Program-made: the position numbers and the translations under genes
Assembly (NCBI GenBank): GCA_002633005.1
Contig: NMRA01000127.1
Location: 442,438 to 506,437, forward strand
Direction: 5' to 3'
Source of the DNA: Phoronis australis
Lineage: Eukaryota > Phoronida > Phoronidae
DNA: 64,000 nucleotides
Shown here: positions 24,995 through 36,447 of the stretch, in pieces
Numbering within the stretch: the stretch's first letter is position 1
Layout of the letters: each line of letters begins with the position of its first letter
The notes under the pieces: generated by a model
What the model saw: the letters and a program-made list of their open reading frames with translations, nothing else
The model's database searches: none
What the model was told of the DNA's origin: nothing

Positions 24995-27552
24995 TAATTT
25001 GATGACATAGTGGTTGTAAAATTTTTTTCTAAAAACACTGGGAAATTCTGTGTTTTAAATCCTCGTTGAAGAACCCCGAATGCCGTCCATCAGCTAATGT
25101 GTCCATCTTGCAACAACCACCTATTTCATTATGTCAAAGCAATATTAAAATAGCTGTTCTGAAACTTTTCATTTTTGACCTCGCGCTCATGCAAATGAGC
25201 TGAGAGTCAATCTTTTAAACAAAGTCGGGCTTTTCCTGACCAATTTAATATATACTTACAACTAGACATGGTCTGTGATTTTAATTAAAACTGTCCTTTG
25301 TAGGACCCCTAGATTTTGAAGTTGTGTCTGACTTCTCAAGGTCGTAGGACTTGGTTGACTAGTTGGAGGTCAATTAAATCCTGAATGAGAGTCAATTTGT
25401 ATATGCCTGGTTGAAATTGCGTATATTTTATTGAGATTGACCTATTGATGGGTTTCCTCAGTTAACCAACTGTCATTGTGGTTGGTGATTAATTGCACTC
25501 AAAATGCACCCAACTCTTATTTTTATGCTTTATTGATCTTTGCTAATTAACAGAAAACTACCTTTCCCACGTAATGCACTTATGAAGAACACAAAATGGT
25601 TTTACGATACTTTTCCTTCAGTTTCACTAGTTCAGAACGTCGTAAAACTTGTCTCACCATACAAGACATCACAAAAGTATGAACATTTTGTAAATTAAAA
25701 CTTTTTATAAATTGTGTTTTATTAATTGAAGTGATCATGTGTAGTGACTATTTTGTTTGTAAATCACAAGAAATTCAAATTTCAACTTAAGACTTACTCT
25801 AATGAACTCTGTTCGTTTTGAAAAAATTGAACTCGTGTTGAAAGATCATTTTTTGTGACAAGGTTTTGACTGAACTGGTTTGTGTTAAAATTGCGTTGTG
25901 AGGTTTGCACTTAAAGAAGCCAACAGTTTGTCTTTGATGTCAAGTTATGATCACTGTGGTGAACATTGGCATTCAGATCATACATATTTCATCTAGATCT
26001 TTTGTAAACATTTAGTGGCTGTTAACCTACCGGTAAGTTGTGCTACTTGAACAACTGGATTTATTTTTGTTGACCATTTATTGGTGATATGCACAAGCAC
26101 AAACAACTGGATATATCAGTTCATTTCAAGGATCAGTTGTTTCACAAGATGGTGAACTCATTTTTGTTAAGGGGGTTTAGGATTATTTGTTACAATGATT
26201 TGGACTAAGGCTGTTGGGTGGGATAGTCGTCTTGAAGTTATTGGCTTTTACAACATATAAACCTGCAAAATCTTGTGACAAATTGTTACTCACTGGCTAA
26301 CACTTGTTGGCCTGGATTCAGTACCTGTTTAATATGCTTAAAATACTCTTCCCATTAATCGAGCATGGACTAGCCCTGCCAGCAGAACTTTAGACTGTAA
26401 CTGCTGGGTTTGCGGGTTTGATTCAGTACTGAGGTAAATCCCGCAAAATATCTTGCCTTGTTGACTGTGCCCCTTCGAGCTATGAAGAAGACATGGAGTG
26501 AGACTGAATTAAAAGTTAGGCATAATCCGCCAAATCTGAAGAACTGCTTTGCATTACTTCTGTGTTTCTTTACAATTCTGTTGTTGTACAGTTCTCTGAA
26601 TGGGTGTTCGCTCCCCTGTCAGTGTGGAGGAGCAGACGAATCTGTCTTTCAAACATATGGTGTTAATACATTTTCAAATCTCTGTTTTCAATCATATTCC
26701 TATTAGGCATAGCTACAGTAATATCTCATCAATATGGTGGACAAGTGAGGTTTTGTTTCTTCAAGTTTTAAGTTATTTTGCGAAGTTGTGGGCATTCAAA
26801 ACAAGATCTAAAGTCTTTTTGAAAAGTCAAATTCGATATGAATGAAAATGACAAAAATCCATATGTAGACAGTACAGATATTGAAAATCGAATGTTCTGA
26901 TCAAAGCAATCTTCATCAGCAGTGTACGCTAATATGGTACAGACTAGAAAAAAATAGGCTAAATATTAATTTATTAATGTAATATTTCATTTAACCTTAC
27001 AATGCTAACGAAAAGTGCATTGCTTGGAATGTTTATTGTACCATCTAATTTCATCTTTTTATTTTTATCCGCATACATCAATTAATATAATTTTTGATGT
27101 AGTTTTTGCCTCCAGTTTTCGAAATCCATCCATATGTGTCTAATAATAGTTTGTTTGAGACTACATCAGAACATGATAGTTAACACCTACAGTCTGATTA
27201 GACACTATAAGGTACTGCCTCTGTCTGGCAGACAATTCACGCTGATTACTTAGGTGTGTTTACGATTTAGTCGTGTCAGTTAGCACTTGTCAAGAATCAT
27301 TTCTCATTCAGCAGTTGTACATTAGTTATGAGTATTGCCTGCCATAAATCCTGGCTGTTGATACTGATCTGGCTTTTTACCAGGTGCGAATCTTGGAGGA
27401 CCCAAGGGTCTGTGACTTGGCATTTCTTTGGTAAACGAATCTCAGGCATTTCCATCCCAGTGTTGGAGCACTCTTCTTGTGATTTTTACTTCTTTCACTG
27501 ACTGGAACGTCTACAACTCTTGTAAACACTCATTAGATTATAGCTATTGTTG
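24995..27552 (+). other. Presumed first intron, distal part
   Basis: No exon recognised. The overlapping frames at 26458-26845 contain a hydrophobic stretch but match no family. A minus-strand CTGATGA at 26913-26919, followed by a degenerate GAAC..TTCG, resembles the tail motifs of Penelope/LINE-type repeats. Confidence 0.4.
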
Positions 27553-28060
27553 TAGTGTTTATGATCAATTTTTGAGCTGAAATAGCAGTGCCAGCATGCC
27601 CCATTAATCTGTGAACAGTTGTTATACAGTTGTTATTGTTGTTTCAATGATTATGAGTTGAGCTGAGATGGTGGTAACTAACATGCACCAGTAACCAGTG
27701 AACACTTGTTATACTGTTGTTATTGTTGTTTCAGTGATTATGAGTTGAGCTGAGATGGTGGTAACTAACATGCACCAGTAACCAGTGAACACTTGTTATA
27801 CGGTTGTTATTGTTATTTCAGTGATTATGAGTTGAGCTGAGATGGCGGTGCCTAACATGCATCCTAACACAGTGAACACTTGTTTTACTTTTGTTGTTGT
27901 TATTTCAGTGATTATGAGTTGAGCTAAGATGGCAGTGCCTAACATGCATCATAACCCAGTGAATAGTTCTTATACTGTTGTTATTGTTATTTCAGTGATT
28001 ATGAGTTGAGCTGAGATGGCGGTGCCTAACATGCACCATAACCCTGTGAACAATCTGATG
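27553..28060 (+). repeat. 87-bp tandem array copying the splice acceptor and start codon of the first coding exon
   Basis: About five and a half copies. From the second copy on, the period is 87 bp: acceptor AGs end at 27734, 27821, 27908 and 27995, and start codons lie at 27668, 27755, 27842, 27929 and 28016. The unit is a T-rich tract, TTTCAG, a 20-base UTR, then ATG and about 12 codons. The copy at 27929 still encodes MAVPNMHHNPVN like the real exon; the two oldest have drifted to MVVTNMHQ then stop. The first copy has lost its ATG (ATAG), and the second has CAA instead of CAG at the acceptor. Confidence 0.93.
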
Positions 28061-28114
28061 GAGATGGACCGCCATGTCCAACAGACTGTTGATAGACTTG
28101 AATGCATCAAACAG
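28016..28114 (+). CDS. ZMIZ-like protein, coding exon 1 (start codon)
   Basis: First coding exon of a PIAS-like coactivator of the ZMIZ family. It encodes 33 residues, of which MDRHVQQTVDRLECIKQ aligns with the start of vertebrate ZMIZ1 (MDRHIQQTNDRLQCIKQ). The preceding residues (MAVPNMHHNPVNNLME) are an extension not seen in the vertebrate protein. The exon opens after TTTCAG at 27995 with a 20-base UTR. The ATG has a purine at -3 and G at +4. The donor is ACAG followed by GTGAGT, phase 0. The family acts in the nucleus with SUMO-linked transcription factors; in mammals the N-terminal TPR-like region of ZMIZ1 contacts Notch1. The start chosen is the 3'-most of a series of duplicated ATGs; Met15 or Met17 are alternatives. 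Confidence 0.9.
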
Positions 28115-31100
28115 GTGAGTGGCTGACAATGCAATAAATTGTTAGAGTAGAATTAGTTTGCTAATCTCATGGTACCGATTTAACATGTTCTTTGTCTGTC
28201 TGGAGTGCTCTTGCATATGTGCAAGCATTCCTTTAAAACCATTGGCATGTGTAAAAAAACTATTTTGGCTTATGCTAATCTTAAACGTCTCAGCTTTAAG
28301 ATAAATTAAAAGTGTCCTGAAGTTTTTGACTTAAATTAATTGTCTGTGTGAAGTCTGTCTTGCTGTAGATTTCTGCCGAGAAGCCCAGCCAATTTTAAGC
28401 TCTGTAAGAATGATTGAATTCTAAAACTTTCTCGATATATATTCGCATTTAATAACTTTTGGTTTCCATAAAATACCGTTTTGGGAAATATACTCAGGTA
28501 GCATACCAGAAATCAAAGTCTCCTTTTTTGGAGGTCATATTAGACATTTCAATGGACTGCAGATGACGACAAAATGGTTGATAAATTTGGGTTTAGACAG
28601 GAAAATGTTGTGCATAGGGCTGTGTTCTGTAGACGCCAGAATCTGGTGAAAACAAAAGTTCATGCAAGTCTTCGCAAGATGTCATCGTGCATTACAAGTG
28701 CAACATATCATTATACTAGCTTTACTTGCAAAATTCTTGCATGTTCGAAATGCAGTCCAAGTAAAGCCCTCGTGCTTGGTAGCTACAACAAATTCTGACA
28801 CAAATTAAATATCTGCGATGAATTTAAACGACAGGCATTTTAATGTACCTAAAATTGACTTAAGATAGGGTAAAATTCAGAAACTTATAACGATCTTAGT
28901 TTAGATATTTGATTGGAATGCAAAATTTAAAACCAATAATGAACTTAAGCTAGTTTCTCGCATCAGGCCCATGTTAATTCATTTTTTAAATTCGACTGAT
29001 GATAATTTTTCATGGGAAACCACAAAAGGCAGCTATAGTTCTGTTAGTGTTTCAGTGTATTCCCTGAGTTTGGAACATAGTATGTCATTTCAATGAACAA
29101 GTGGCGTATCAGCTGACAATTTCATTAGTTGATTTGATTAAAATGGTACTGTGTTGCTTTTCTGGCATTTACTTGCAACGAAACTGCCAAACTTGTTGCT
29201 TTTTGACACTTAGCTCTGGCTAATTGCCTCACCTTTTGTTTCAAAATTCCCCAGCAGATTTGGTTAATATATAGACACTGTAAACCTGCCTCTGACGTTA
29301 GAGCTAGACCACTTACCATTATAAAACTGGTGTCGCTAGCCTTTTGTTACTAACCTGAGAAGTGCTTTTGGGCTTGGAATGAGAGTTCGTTATTGCTCAA
29401 GACCATCCACGATAAAACGATAGTTGGTTCTGGTCTCTGGTTTTATCTATGCTGTGTAGCGTTTTTTGTAGTTGTTCACTTTTGCAGATAAGAAAATCAA
29501 CCTGCAACTAGCAAAAATGTGGCAGAATTTATTTTTTCAATCATCACTTGGCAAACCAAATCACATCACACTGTATCAAAGTTCATTTTCAAAGCAATTA
29601 CTATAGAGTGATCATTTTCAGATGTGTGGGAAAAATTGTTGCAAAATTATTCATATGGTCTGTCTTTACGCAAAAAAAATCACCATTAAGCCTGGTTTTG
29701 AGTGGTAGTGAATTGTTGTTCGTAAGCATGGAAATTACATCTCTTGTAGAGGTTTTATCGGTATGTGATCTAAAGTTAATTTTGACAAACGTGGCTTTGA
29801 GACTGGTGAACACTGGACTGGGGGGACCATAATAGTTGTATCCACAGCACTCAAACAGTCTTGTTATCTCAAAGGGATGTTTTGAGTTGCTTTGAACACA
29901 TAATACAAATATGGGATTTTGATTCAGAGAATTGTTGCAAAAGACCCTCATACTGGCTCATAGTAATCATTTTTTGTACTTCGAGTGACAAACTTCAAAA
30001 TGTGCTCACGGTAAATGCTTTTTAGTACTTCAGGCGATAAATTTTAACTTGTCACCAAAGATAAACCGTTTTTTTCTGTACCCTGGTTGATAAACTGTGA
30101 AGTGTCAGCAACGATAAGGTAGTGTAGTGATGAGGAATACTTAAGATTGATTTTATGTAACGGTTGGGGGTGTACCGGGTCATATGACATTTAATATAAA
30201 GGTAGGACATGACATCTGAACCCAAACTAATCTTTGTATTTGTCAAAACAGGTTTTGGCATTTCTATTTCATCCTTCCAAACAAATCTAGATAAAAGCTG
30301 CTCGTGTAAATCTGAATATGATTTATTTTCGAGAAGAAATTGCATTTCTGATTTTACCTTTTAACTGTCGCAACAGGGACATATTCTCTCCTCTCTATAA
30401 AAACACTTAGCGATCCCTTACCTATCAATAAAGAATGTGGGGCATTCTTAATCCTGTGAAGGCTACTGTGTGTGAAATATTTTCTAAATGTTTGTTTGAA
30501 TGTTTAGATGGTTGGCTCACCCCTGCTAGGATGACTCTTCTCAGTGTAGTTGTTAAGTTTAGGTAGATGTTTTTAACAGGTAGACACTGAAACCTAACTA
30601 CATTTGCTAGTTTGCCAGAAAATGCTTTTAGACTATATTATGTACCTTGGTCACACGGTTGATTGCATAGGTGGGGCAGCCTTTATCTATCAATGTGCAT
30701 TTAGCGGAAAAATTTGTAGACCTGTTGACGCCATGTCGCAAATGATTTTTTATAATTGAACCATGTTTTCTGGTATGCATGTAATGGTATCTACGCCACT
30801 GTCAAGGCTGATTGTGTGCAAGGACCACTGCAGACGGAGAGCTGCGAGTTCAGCTGTCTGTCTTGAGACAAGCTTGCTTCACATTGCTCTCTGCACATAG
30901 CGAAGGAACACGCTCACTGACTTGTAAATTACAACCATATTAACTGGCATCAAAATAATAATTTTGAATAAGTGAGCAAGAGAGATATTTGTTATTGTCA
31001 GGTGATGAAATAATTAATTTTCTTTGACTATCGAAGGTAATCAGCTGAGCACTTTGCCGTTCTGTCAAATGATTTGCTGTCCTGACAAGTTAACATGAGC

Positions 31101-33645
31101 CCTAAAAGCCCTTAGCAAGGAAGGAGTTGAATTCAATATGGCCGTCCTAGATTACTCAGTGACACTCAAATCTTGCTGTATGTACTCACAATGTGGTAAA
31201 CATCCGTCAGCCACATTTGCTGCCTCGTTTTCATGCCAATGGTGTTTCCGATGTTATTTCTTGTTGCTTTATCCTTTACAAGTTTTTCTCCATTGCATGG
31301 CTCTATTCATTTTTCCAATGCCAATGAAGTATCACTGCTGTGCTGATCGTTGTAATTCCAACGTGACAAAGTTTGATAAACTGGGCAAATACCCGTGGAT
31401 GCGTGATCTAAAATTCTTCACTTTCTTGACATCAATGAGAGCATGTCGTGAACGATACGCTTACGCGAAAGTAACGCATTTCTAAAGATATGCGTGACTT
31501 GTTACCGCTCGTCCTTCTGAACGGCTTTCATTGGGATCAGAGATAGCGCGGCGCCGGAGTCGGACTCAGTTGCGATGACCACATTGTCCGGTGCGGGCAA
31601 GACCCAATTAAGTGTAATTTCCCGACCATAAACTGTAGTAAACATCTCTGCCTGTACTTAGAGGTGAATTTTCAAAATGCATTAACCAACGGTTTTCGTT
31701 AAAAACAAATATCACAGCTGTATTCAGATGGAAAAAAACAACCAAGTTTGGTTTTCAGTTTTCAAAAAACTACAAACATTGGGTACGATTGAAGATAAAC
31801 GACTGTGCGTATTGATATACTCGGTGATTTACAAACACTGATCAGAGTTAACAAAACACGTGGATTATTCTTTTAATATACAACTAAGCTACATTTAAAC
31901 ATCTATGAACAACTCACAGTGACTAAATTAGTGTCAAAAAATTTTAAAACATCGCTTATGGCCCAGTGCATGCCGAACTACTTTACTCCAGAGTAGTACA
32001 CTAACCGGAAAACTGCTATTCGTGCAAATGCGCCATTTTCGATAGTTAGCTTGTAGTTGTAATGGAACACCTGTGAAGACAACTAAGATGGCTAGCTTTG
32101 TAGTCAACGAGAGAGTGCAAGCAGTGGATGAGGTTGGTTGGTGGGCAAGGGCTCTGATTCCATTTTTTATGACTGAGGAAAAGCTAGAATAGTTATGTAT
32201 TTACTGCAACCAAAATTGTCAAGAGGTTCCAAGTCTTCAATTTGGCTGTTACCATATTTGCACATTTGTATGTATTTTATGATTTCAGTTCTAATAAAAA
32301 TTGAACTTGAACTAATGGCACGTGGAGTTTTGTTTGCTGTGACATGTTTGGTGTTACTCTCGAAAATTCAGGGATGGGTTCACAATTAACTGACTTCTAA
32401 GTTGTTTTAATGCTTTGGTTAAACACAAAATAAAAAGATAACAACCCTAACCGGTAAGAAAAAAGCAAGTAGTCAGGAGTATTAAAATAAAGTAATAAAA
32501 ACAGGTATGAAACATATTTAAAACCAACGTTCCTTTGGGAAGTGGCCCTTTGTCAAGATCAACGCTAATTAACTTTTTAATCTTTTTGTAATGTTTAAAA
32601 TGTACCAAGTTAAAACTGCTCTCGATCATATTGTGCAGAGAAAAACAATTTGAGTGTAATAACACCACCATTTTTAAGAAAGTAGTGCTAGCTATCACCT
32701 TTTCACTTCATTAGCTCAGATCTACATCAATCCAAAGTGTGTGCTGAATAGGGATCATAAAAGTTGTCTGTGGCTTAGGGACTCAGAGCGGTGACCAGTG
32801 TAAGCGAGAAATTCTCCACATGGACACGAAAATGTGCCAGATTTCCAAAACTAGATTGTGTGTTTTCTTGTCTCCATGACAAAGAGAGTTCTATCACAGT
32901 GTAATTCGGGACAGTCCTATTACTCTCACACTTTCATGTAAAGGACTTGCAAAAAGGCCCTCATTTTCTAACCTTAACCTCAGAAAATGTATTTGAGCCT
33001 TAACCCTCCCATCCAAGGTGCCCCCTTTCTAAAATTGGCCGTCCAAGATAATCAGGCCGGTCGCTACATATGTGCCTGATCAGAGTTAAAAGGGTGACAT
33101 GTTACATTATGTTAAGTAAAAAGCATGTATGAGTTTACATATTTCCTTTATCTTATCTCGATTCTTAACCTTCACTCCTTGTACAAATCATTCTCCCTGA
33201 TATTTGATACCCCCATGTTTAACCATTATTGTCTTGTTTACTCAACTTAACATTTATTGAAAATGTTATATTTCTATGTTGACTGGCAAGTTAATGAGGA
33301 AGTGTATCAGATCAATGAGGGCGTAAAGGTCATGTAGAAACACTGGGGTCAAGGTGGTTTTGTTTATGGGGTTTATTAATTGTTCCGAGTAAACAGCACC
33401 TCCCTCCCTGGCAGCTGCAGCTGACCTGGGGGTAACGAAATCAGTTTGAAATTGTTTCATTTTTGGATGCGCGGGTACTCTACAATATTTTTGATAGGGG
33501 GAGAGGGTGCAACTGAAAAGCTAGGATACCCATCCATTGAGAGTATGGACTCTAAAAAGGGACTGATTTGTAAGTTTAGACATTACAGTTTTACTGCTTT
33601 TATAATTTCTTTAAGTTAATTAACGGCCTCTGTGCTCTGTTTCAG
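28115..33645 (+). other. ZMIZ-like intron between coding exons 1 and 2
   Basis: A 5.5-kb phase-0 intron (GTGAGT ... TTTCAG). It contains a THAP-domain pseudogene at 31318-31485 and a CpG-richer stretch just after it. Other open frames (28574-28798, 29548-29951, 30052-30345) match nothing I recognise. Confidence 0.8.
31318..31485 (+). pseudogene. THAP-domain transposon fragment (copy 2)
   Basis: The frame from 31318 begins MPMKYHCCADRCNSN, then FDKLGKYPWMRDLKFF. This matches the start of a THAP zinc finger: an early C-x(2-4)-C pair, then the KYPWM..(V/L).FF.FP-type block common in invertebrate THAP-transposase families. The FP motif has become FL, the conserved W is lost and the frame stops before the C-x2-H pair. 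The CpG-richer tail to about 31620 may belong to the same element. It sits inside a ZMIZ-like intron in the sense orientation. No intact transposase follows. Confidence 0.6.
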
Positions 33646-33759
33646 CATTTGTCCAACCCAGGTGGTTTTCAGAATGCTGCCAGAGAACTGCTGGAGTGGT
33701 GCTCGGACACGCGCGCCTTCCAACGCCCTTTTGAACAGGGTCTGATGGGCTGTCTTACT
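33646..33759 (+). CDS. ZMIZ-like protein, coding exon 2
   Basis: 38 codons, phase 0 at both ends (TTTCAG before, GTAAGT after). The translation [20 protein letters not shown], then [18 protein letters not shown], is closely similar to vertebrate ZMIZ1 ([38 protein letters not shown]). It continues the helical N-terminal TPR-like domain. Conservation of the FQRPFEQ.LMGCLT run makes this one of the surest calls in the window. A tRNA-derived SINE begins about 29 bp after the donor, so the 3' intron flank of this exon has been invaded. Confidence 0.96.
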
Positions 33760-33788
33760 GTAAGTGCTATTGTTATTTCTGTTTTCTT

Positions 33789-33988
33789 TAGCACAGCCTC
33801 AGAAATCGCTTTCGCATTATATCCAGGTCGTCATTCTCTCCCTTGCACTTATTGACTGGTAAGACGAGCTCAGAAAAGTAGGAGACACCTTTGTGGGATG
33901 CTCGATTGTCAGCCAGTGAATCCAGTATTTGAATCTGTGTCTCCCAAGTGGGAATCCGGAGCTCTGACCACTGAGCCACGCTGGCTCA
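33789..33988 (-). mobile_element. tRNA-derived SINE (copy 1)
   Basis: On the minus strand it starts with a tRNA-like head containing an A box (TGGCTCAGTGGTCAGAGC) and a decayed B box (GATTCAAATACT), and ends GGCTGTGCTAAAG. It aligns along its length with the copies at 35209-35413 and 61567-61777. Inserted antisense, right beside exon 2. Confidence 0.85.
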
Positions 33989-35208
33989 GTTTCAGCTTGG
34001 TTAATTGCACATGCCAGTTCAGGTTCATGACTTGCGAGGGTCCAAGAGGGGTTAAGTAAATGGATCAGTTAGAAATTTCCCTTTGTAAAGTAAAAGTGAC
34101 GGAGAAGGGTCAGAATTTTATGGACTCCTCTGATTGGGCTCGCCTGAATTACGACTTGCAATATCATCAAATTCTGAGTCTACAAAATGCAGCCGAATTA
34201 GGGTGCTCAGTTTTGAAGAAATTGGAGTAGTTGAACTAGCAGAATTGTTGTTACTTAATTTTTAATTAATTTTGTCACATAAAAGACACTTTAAAGTTCA
34301 AGAAATATTGGAATCAGTTTTGAAAAGGCCAACTTTAGTCACAAAATGAAAAATATCACTTTCGTGTCATATGCATTTCACTTTTGTCGATCACTTAGTG
34401 AAATTTATAAAGTGTAAAATTTATCCTTTGTGTAGCTGTCCAAAGGGTAAAACTATGTTGCTCCCTCAATAAATATTGAAAGTAAAATCCTTCATCCACT
34501 GAAATCCAAGGACCTGGCTGTCTCGGGGATCAGGAATTGTCTCCGTGGCTCGAGAATCATCTCCCCGTACAATGTTCTCAGCTGACCTCTAGTGGGAAAA
34601 GTTGATAACGCCTCTGTTGTTCTGTCATCTGTAAAGTTTAATTGCCAAGCAATTCCCAAGCGAGCTCATGTAACCTGCGGCTTCTTGCAGTCAGGCACGA
34701 GGAAAATAACATGTACTGACAAGCAATGCTATTAAGGCATTAAATCAGCTAGAGCATCTGCCAGGGAAATTACTTGATAGGACTACATGTATAAAACATT
34801 AACAATTGTTTTCCCAGAGAACAATCTACGTAATAGCCTAAGAGCAGTGTAACAAACTCCTTTGCTTGCTGTAAAAGAATTAGTTTATGCTTCGTCGCCA
34901 CTGGTTGTTGGAAATCCTTTTCTTCAATTTCTGCACGCCAGCAGTTGATAATTTACAATTTGCTCATCTTTTAGGGCTATTTAGCATTTAAAAGTTTCAG
35001 CAATCAGTATTAACTAGATATTCAGGTATGCTTCGTAAACCAATGTTTGTATGAATTTCTTGCCCAAGACAAATAGCACAGACAATTTACAAACAGGATC
35101 TGCAAATTTAAAAAAAATAAATATTTTTCAAATTCCTTTTGATTATAAACTGTCACTCATGTACAGTGCATTCAAGATGAGAGGATTTTTTAGCATTCAA
35201 GGTGATTT

Positions 35209-35413
35209 TTTTAGCACAGCCCCAGGAATTGCTTTTGCATTATATTCATGGTTCTCATTCATTCCTTTGCATACATTCACTAGTAAAACTGTGCTCAAGG
35301 GAGTAGGAGACACCTTTGTGCAATGGCAGGATTATCTGCCAGTAAAGTCCGGATTCAAACCCAGGTCTCCCAAATGGGAGTTCAGAGCTCAAACCACTGA
35401 GTCACACTGTCTC
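35209..35413 (-). mobile_element. tRNA-derived SINE (copy 2)
   Basis: Minus-strand copy with the head GAGACAGTGTGACTCAGTGG, a B box close to consensus (GGTTTGAATCC) and the tail GGGGCTGTGCTAAAA. Same family as 33789-33988 and 61567-61777. Fairly well preserved, so probably a younger insertion. Confidence 0.88.
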
Positions 35414-36341
35414 TTCATGAGAAGAGTCATTATAAACATTGTAGATCACAGCTCATCAAAAGCATTGCCAAAACCGTAGCCAAGGGATTCGCTTTGCTAG
35501 AAATTTCACTTTTGCAGCACCTGCATTGAGAATTGTCAGCTGTTATCGCTAACTGCTGCCGATATACATTGCCGCAAAAATCTGTTCTTAAACTGATGAG
35601 AAAGGGCAGTTACCAATGATAAATGCAGATGATCTTTGGTCAATAGTAATGTTGGAAACTTTCTATTATTAGGGACTCGCTTTGCGACAAAATCAATTAT
35701 GAAATTGATTTCTTCTATTCACTGTCAGGTATCATTTGTGCGGACTGTCATTAAGGTTGGAAACACCTACAGTTTAGCGCAAGCCTCTGCTGGCGCCAAG
35801 CTACCTTGTGCCTTCTCATTAGACTAGGAGTGTATGTTTTCCAGTTCCTAATTGTGTAAGCTTCGCAAAATTGATCACCAGACTTTTTTATTCTGATGGT
35901 ACAGTTTGCCAATTGCTTTTAACCCAATGCTGAATACAACAGTTTTGGAAAAAATAGACAGACGTCTGTAAATTTCAGACTCAAAATATACAGTCCTTTA
36001 CCTAATTGTTTCTTTCAATTTCCTTCTAAATTTTTGTTGTAACATGACTCTCATTAGATATTAAATATGGACAATCTTATACTGCAACAAAGGCATAAAT
36101 CTCACTATTTCAGTCATATTTTTTAGAAGCTGATAGTAACGGACAGGTAATAACATGTTTTTTTTGTTCAAATTGGATTGTAACATTCACCCTTGTTTGA
36201 GCAATCACTGCTAACCATGCCTCATCCAGTTGCCATTTCGCTGCAGTTTTGCAAATAACTCTACATTTTTGCAGTGCGAATGGATATCTGTTTCCCAAAA
36301 ACTAGAGATGCTACATCTTACACGTTGCTAATGCCTTTCAG

Positions 36342-36447
36342 GTTGTCAGCAGTGTGGCGTCGCAACCTGGCTATGACCTTGACCTTGGCTACAGGTTACT
36401 CGCCGTGTGTGCTGCGCACAGAGACAAGTTTAGCCAAAAGTCTGCGG
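36342..36447 (+). CDS. ZMIZ-like protein, coding exon 3
   Basis: 35 codons plus one base (phase 1). The acceptor is CTTTCAG and the donor GTGAGT at 36448. The translation [20 protein letters not shown], then [15 protein letters not shown], matches vertebrate ZMIZ1 ([35 protein letters not shown]) and ends at the same place. The leftover G fits the alanine (GCN) that follows in vertebrates. The next expected segment (LLSSWCEELGRLLL-like) was not found by eye in the remaining 27.5 kb, so exon 4 probably lies beyond the window. Confidence 0.95.

Larger units (their letters stand above)
33760..36341 (+). other. ZMIZ-like intron between coding exons 2 and 3
   Basis: A 2.6-kb phase-0 intron (GTAAGT ... 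TTTCAG) carrying two minus-strand SINE copies at 33789-33988 and 35209-35413. The 142-aa frame at 35051-35479 is mostly SINE sequence read through and is not a gene. Confidence 0.9.

Noticed and set aside
35051-35479. 142-aa plus-strand frame
   Set aside because: More than half of it is antisense SINE sequence; the rest has no domain.
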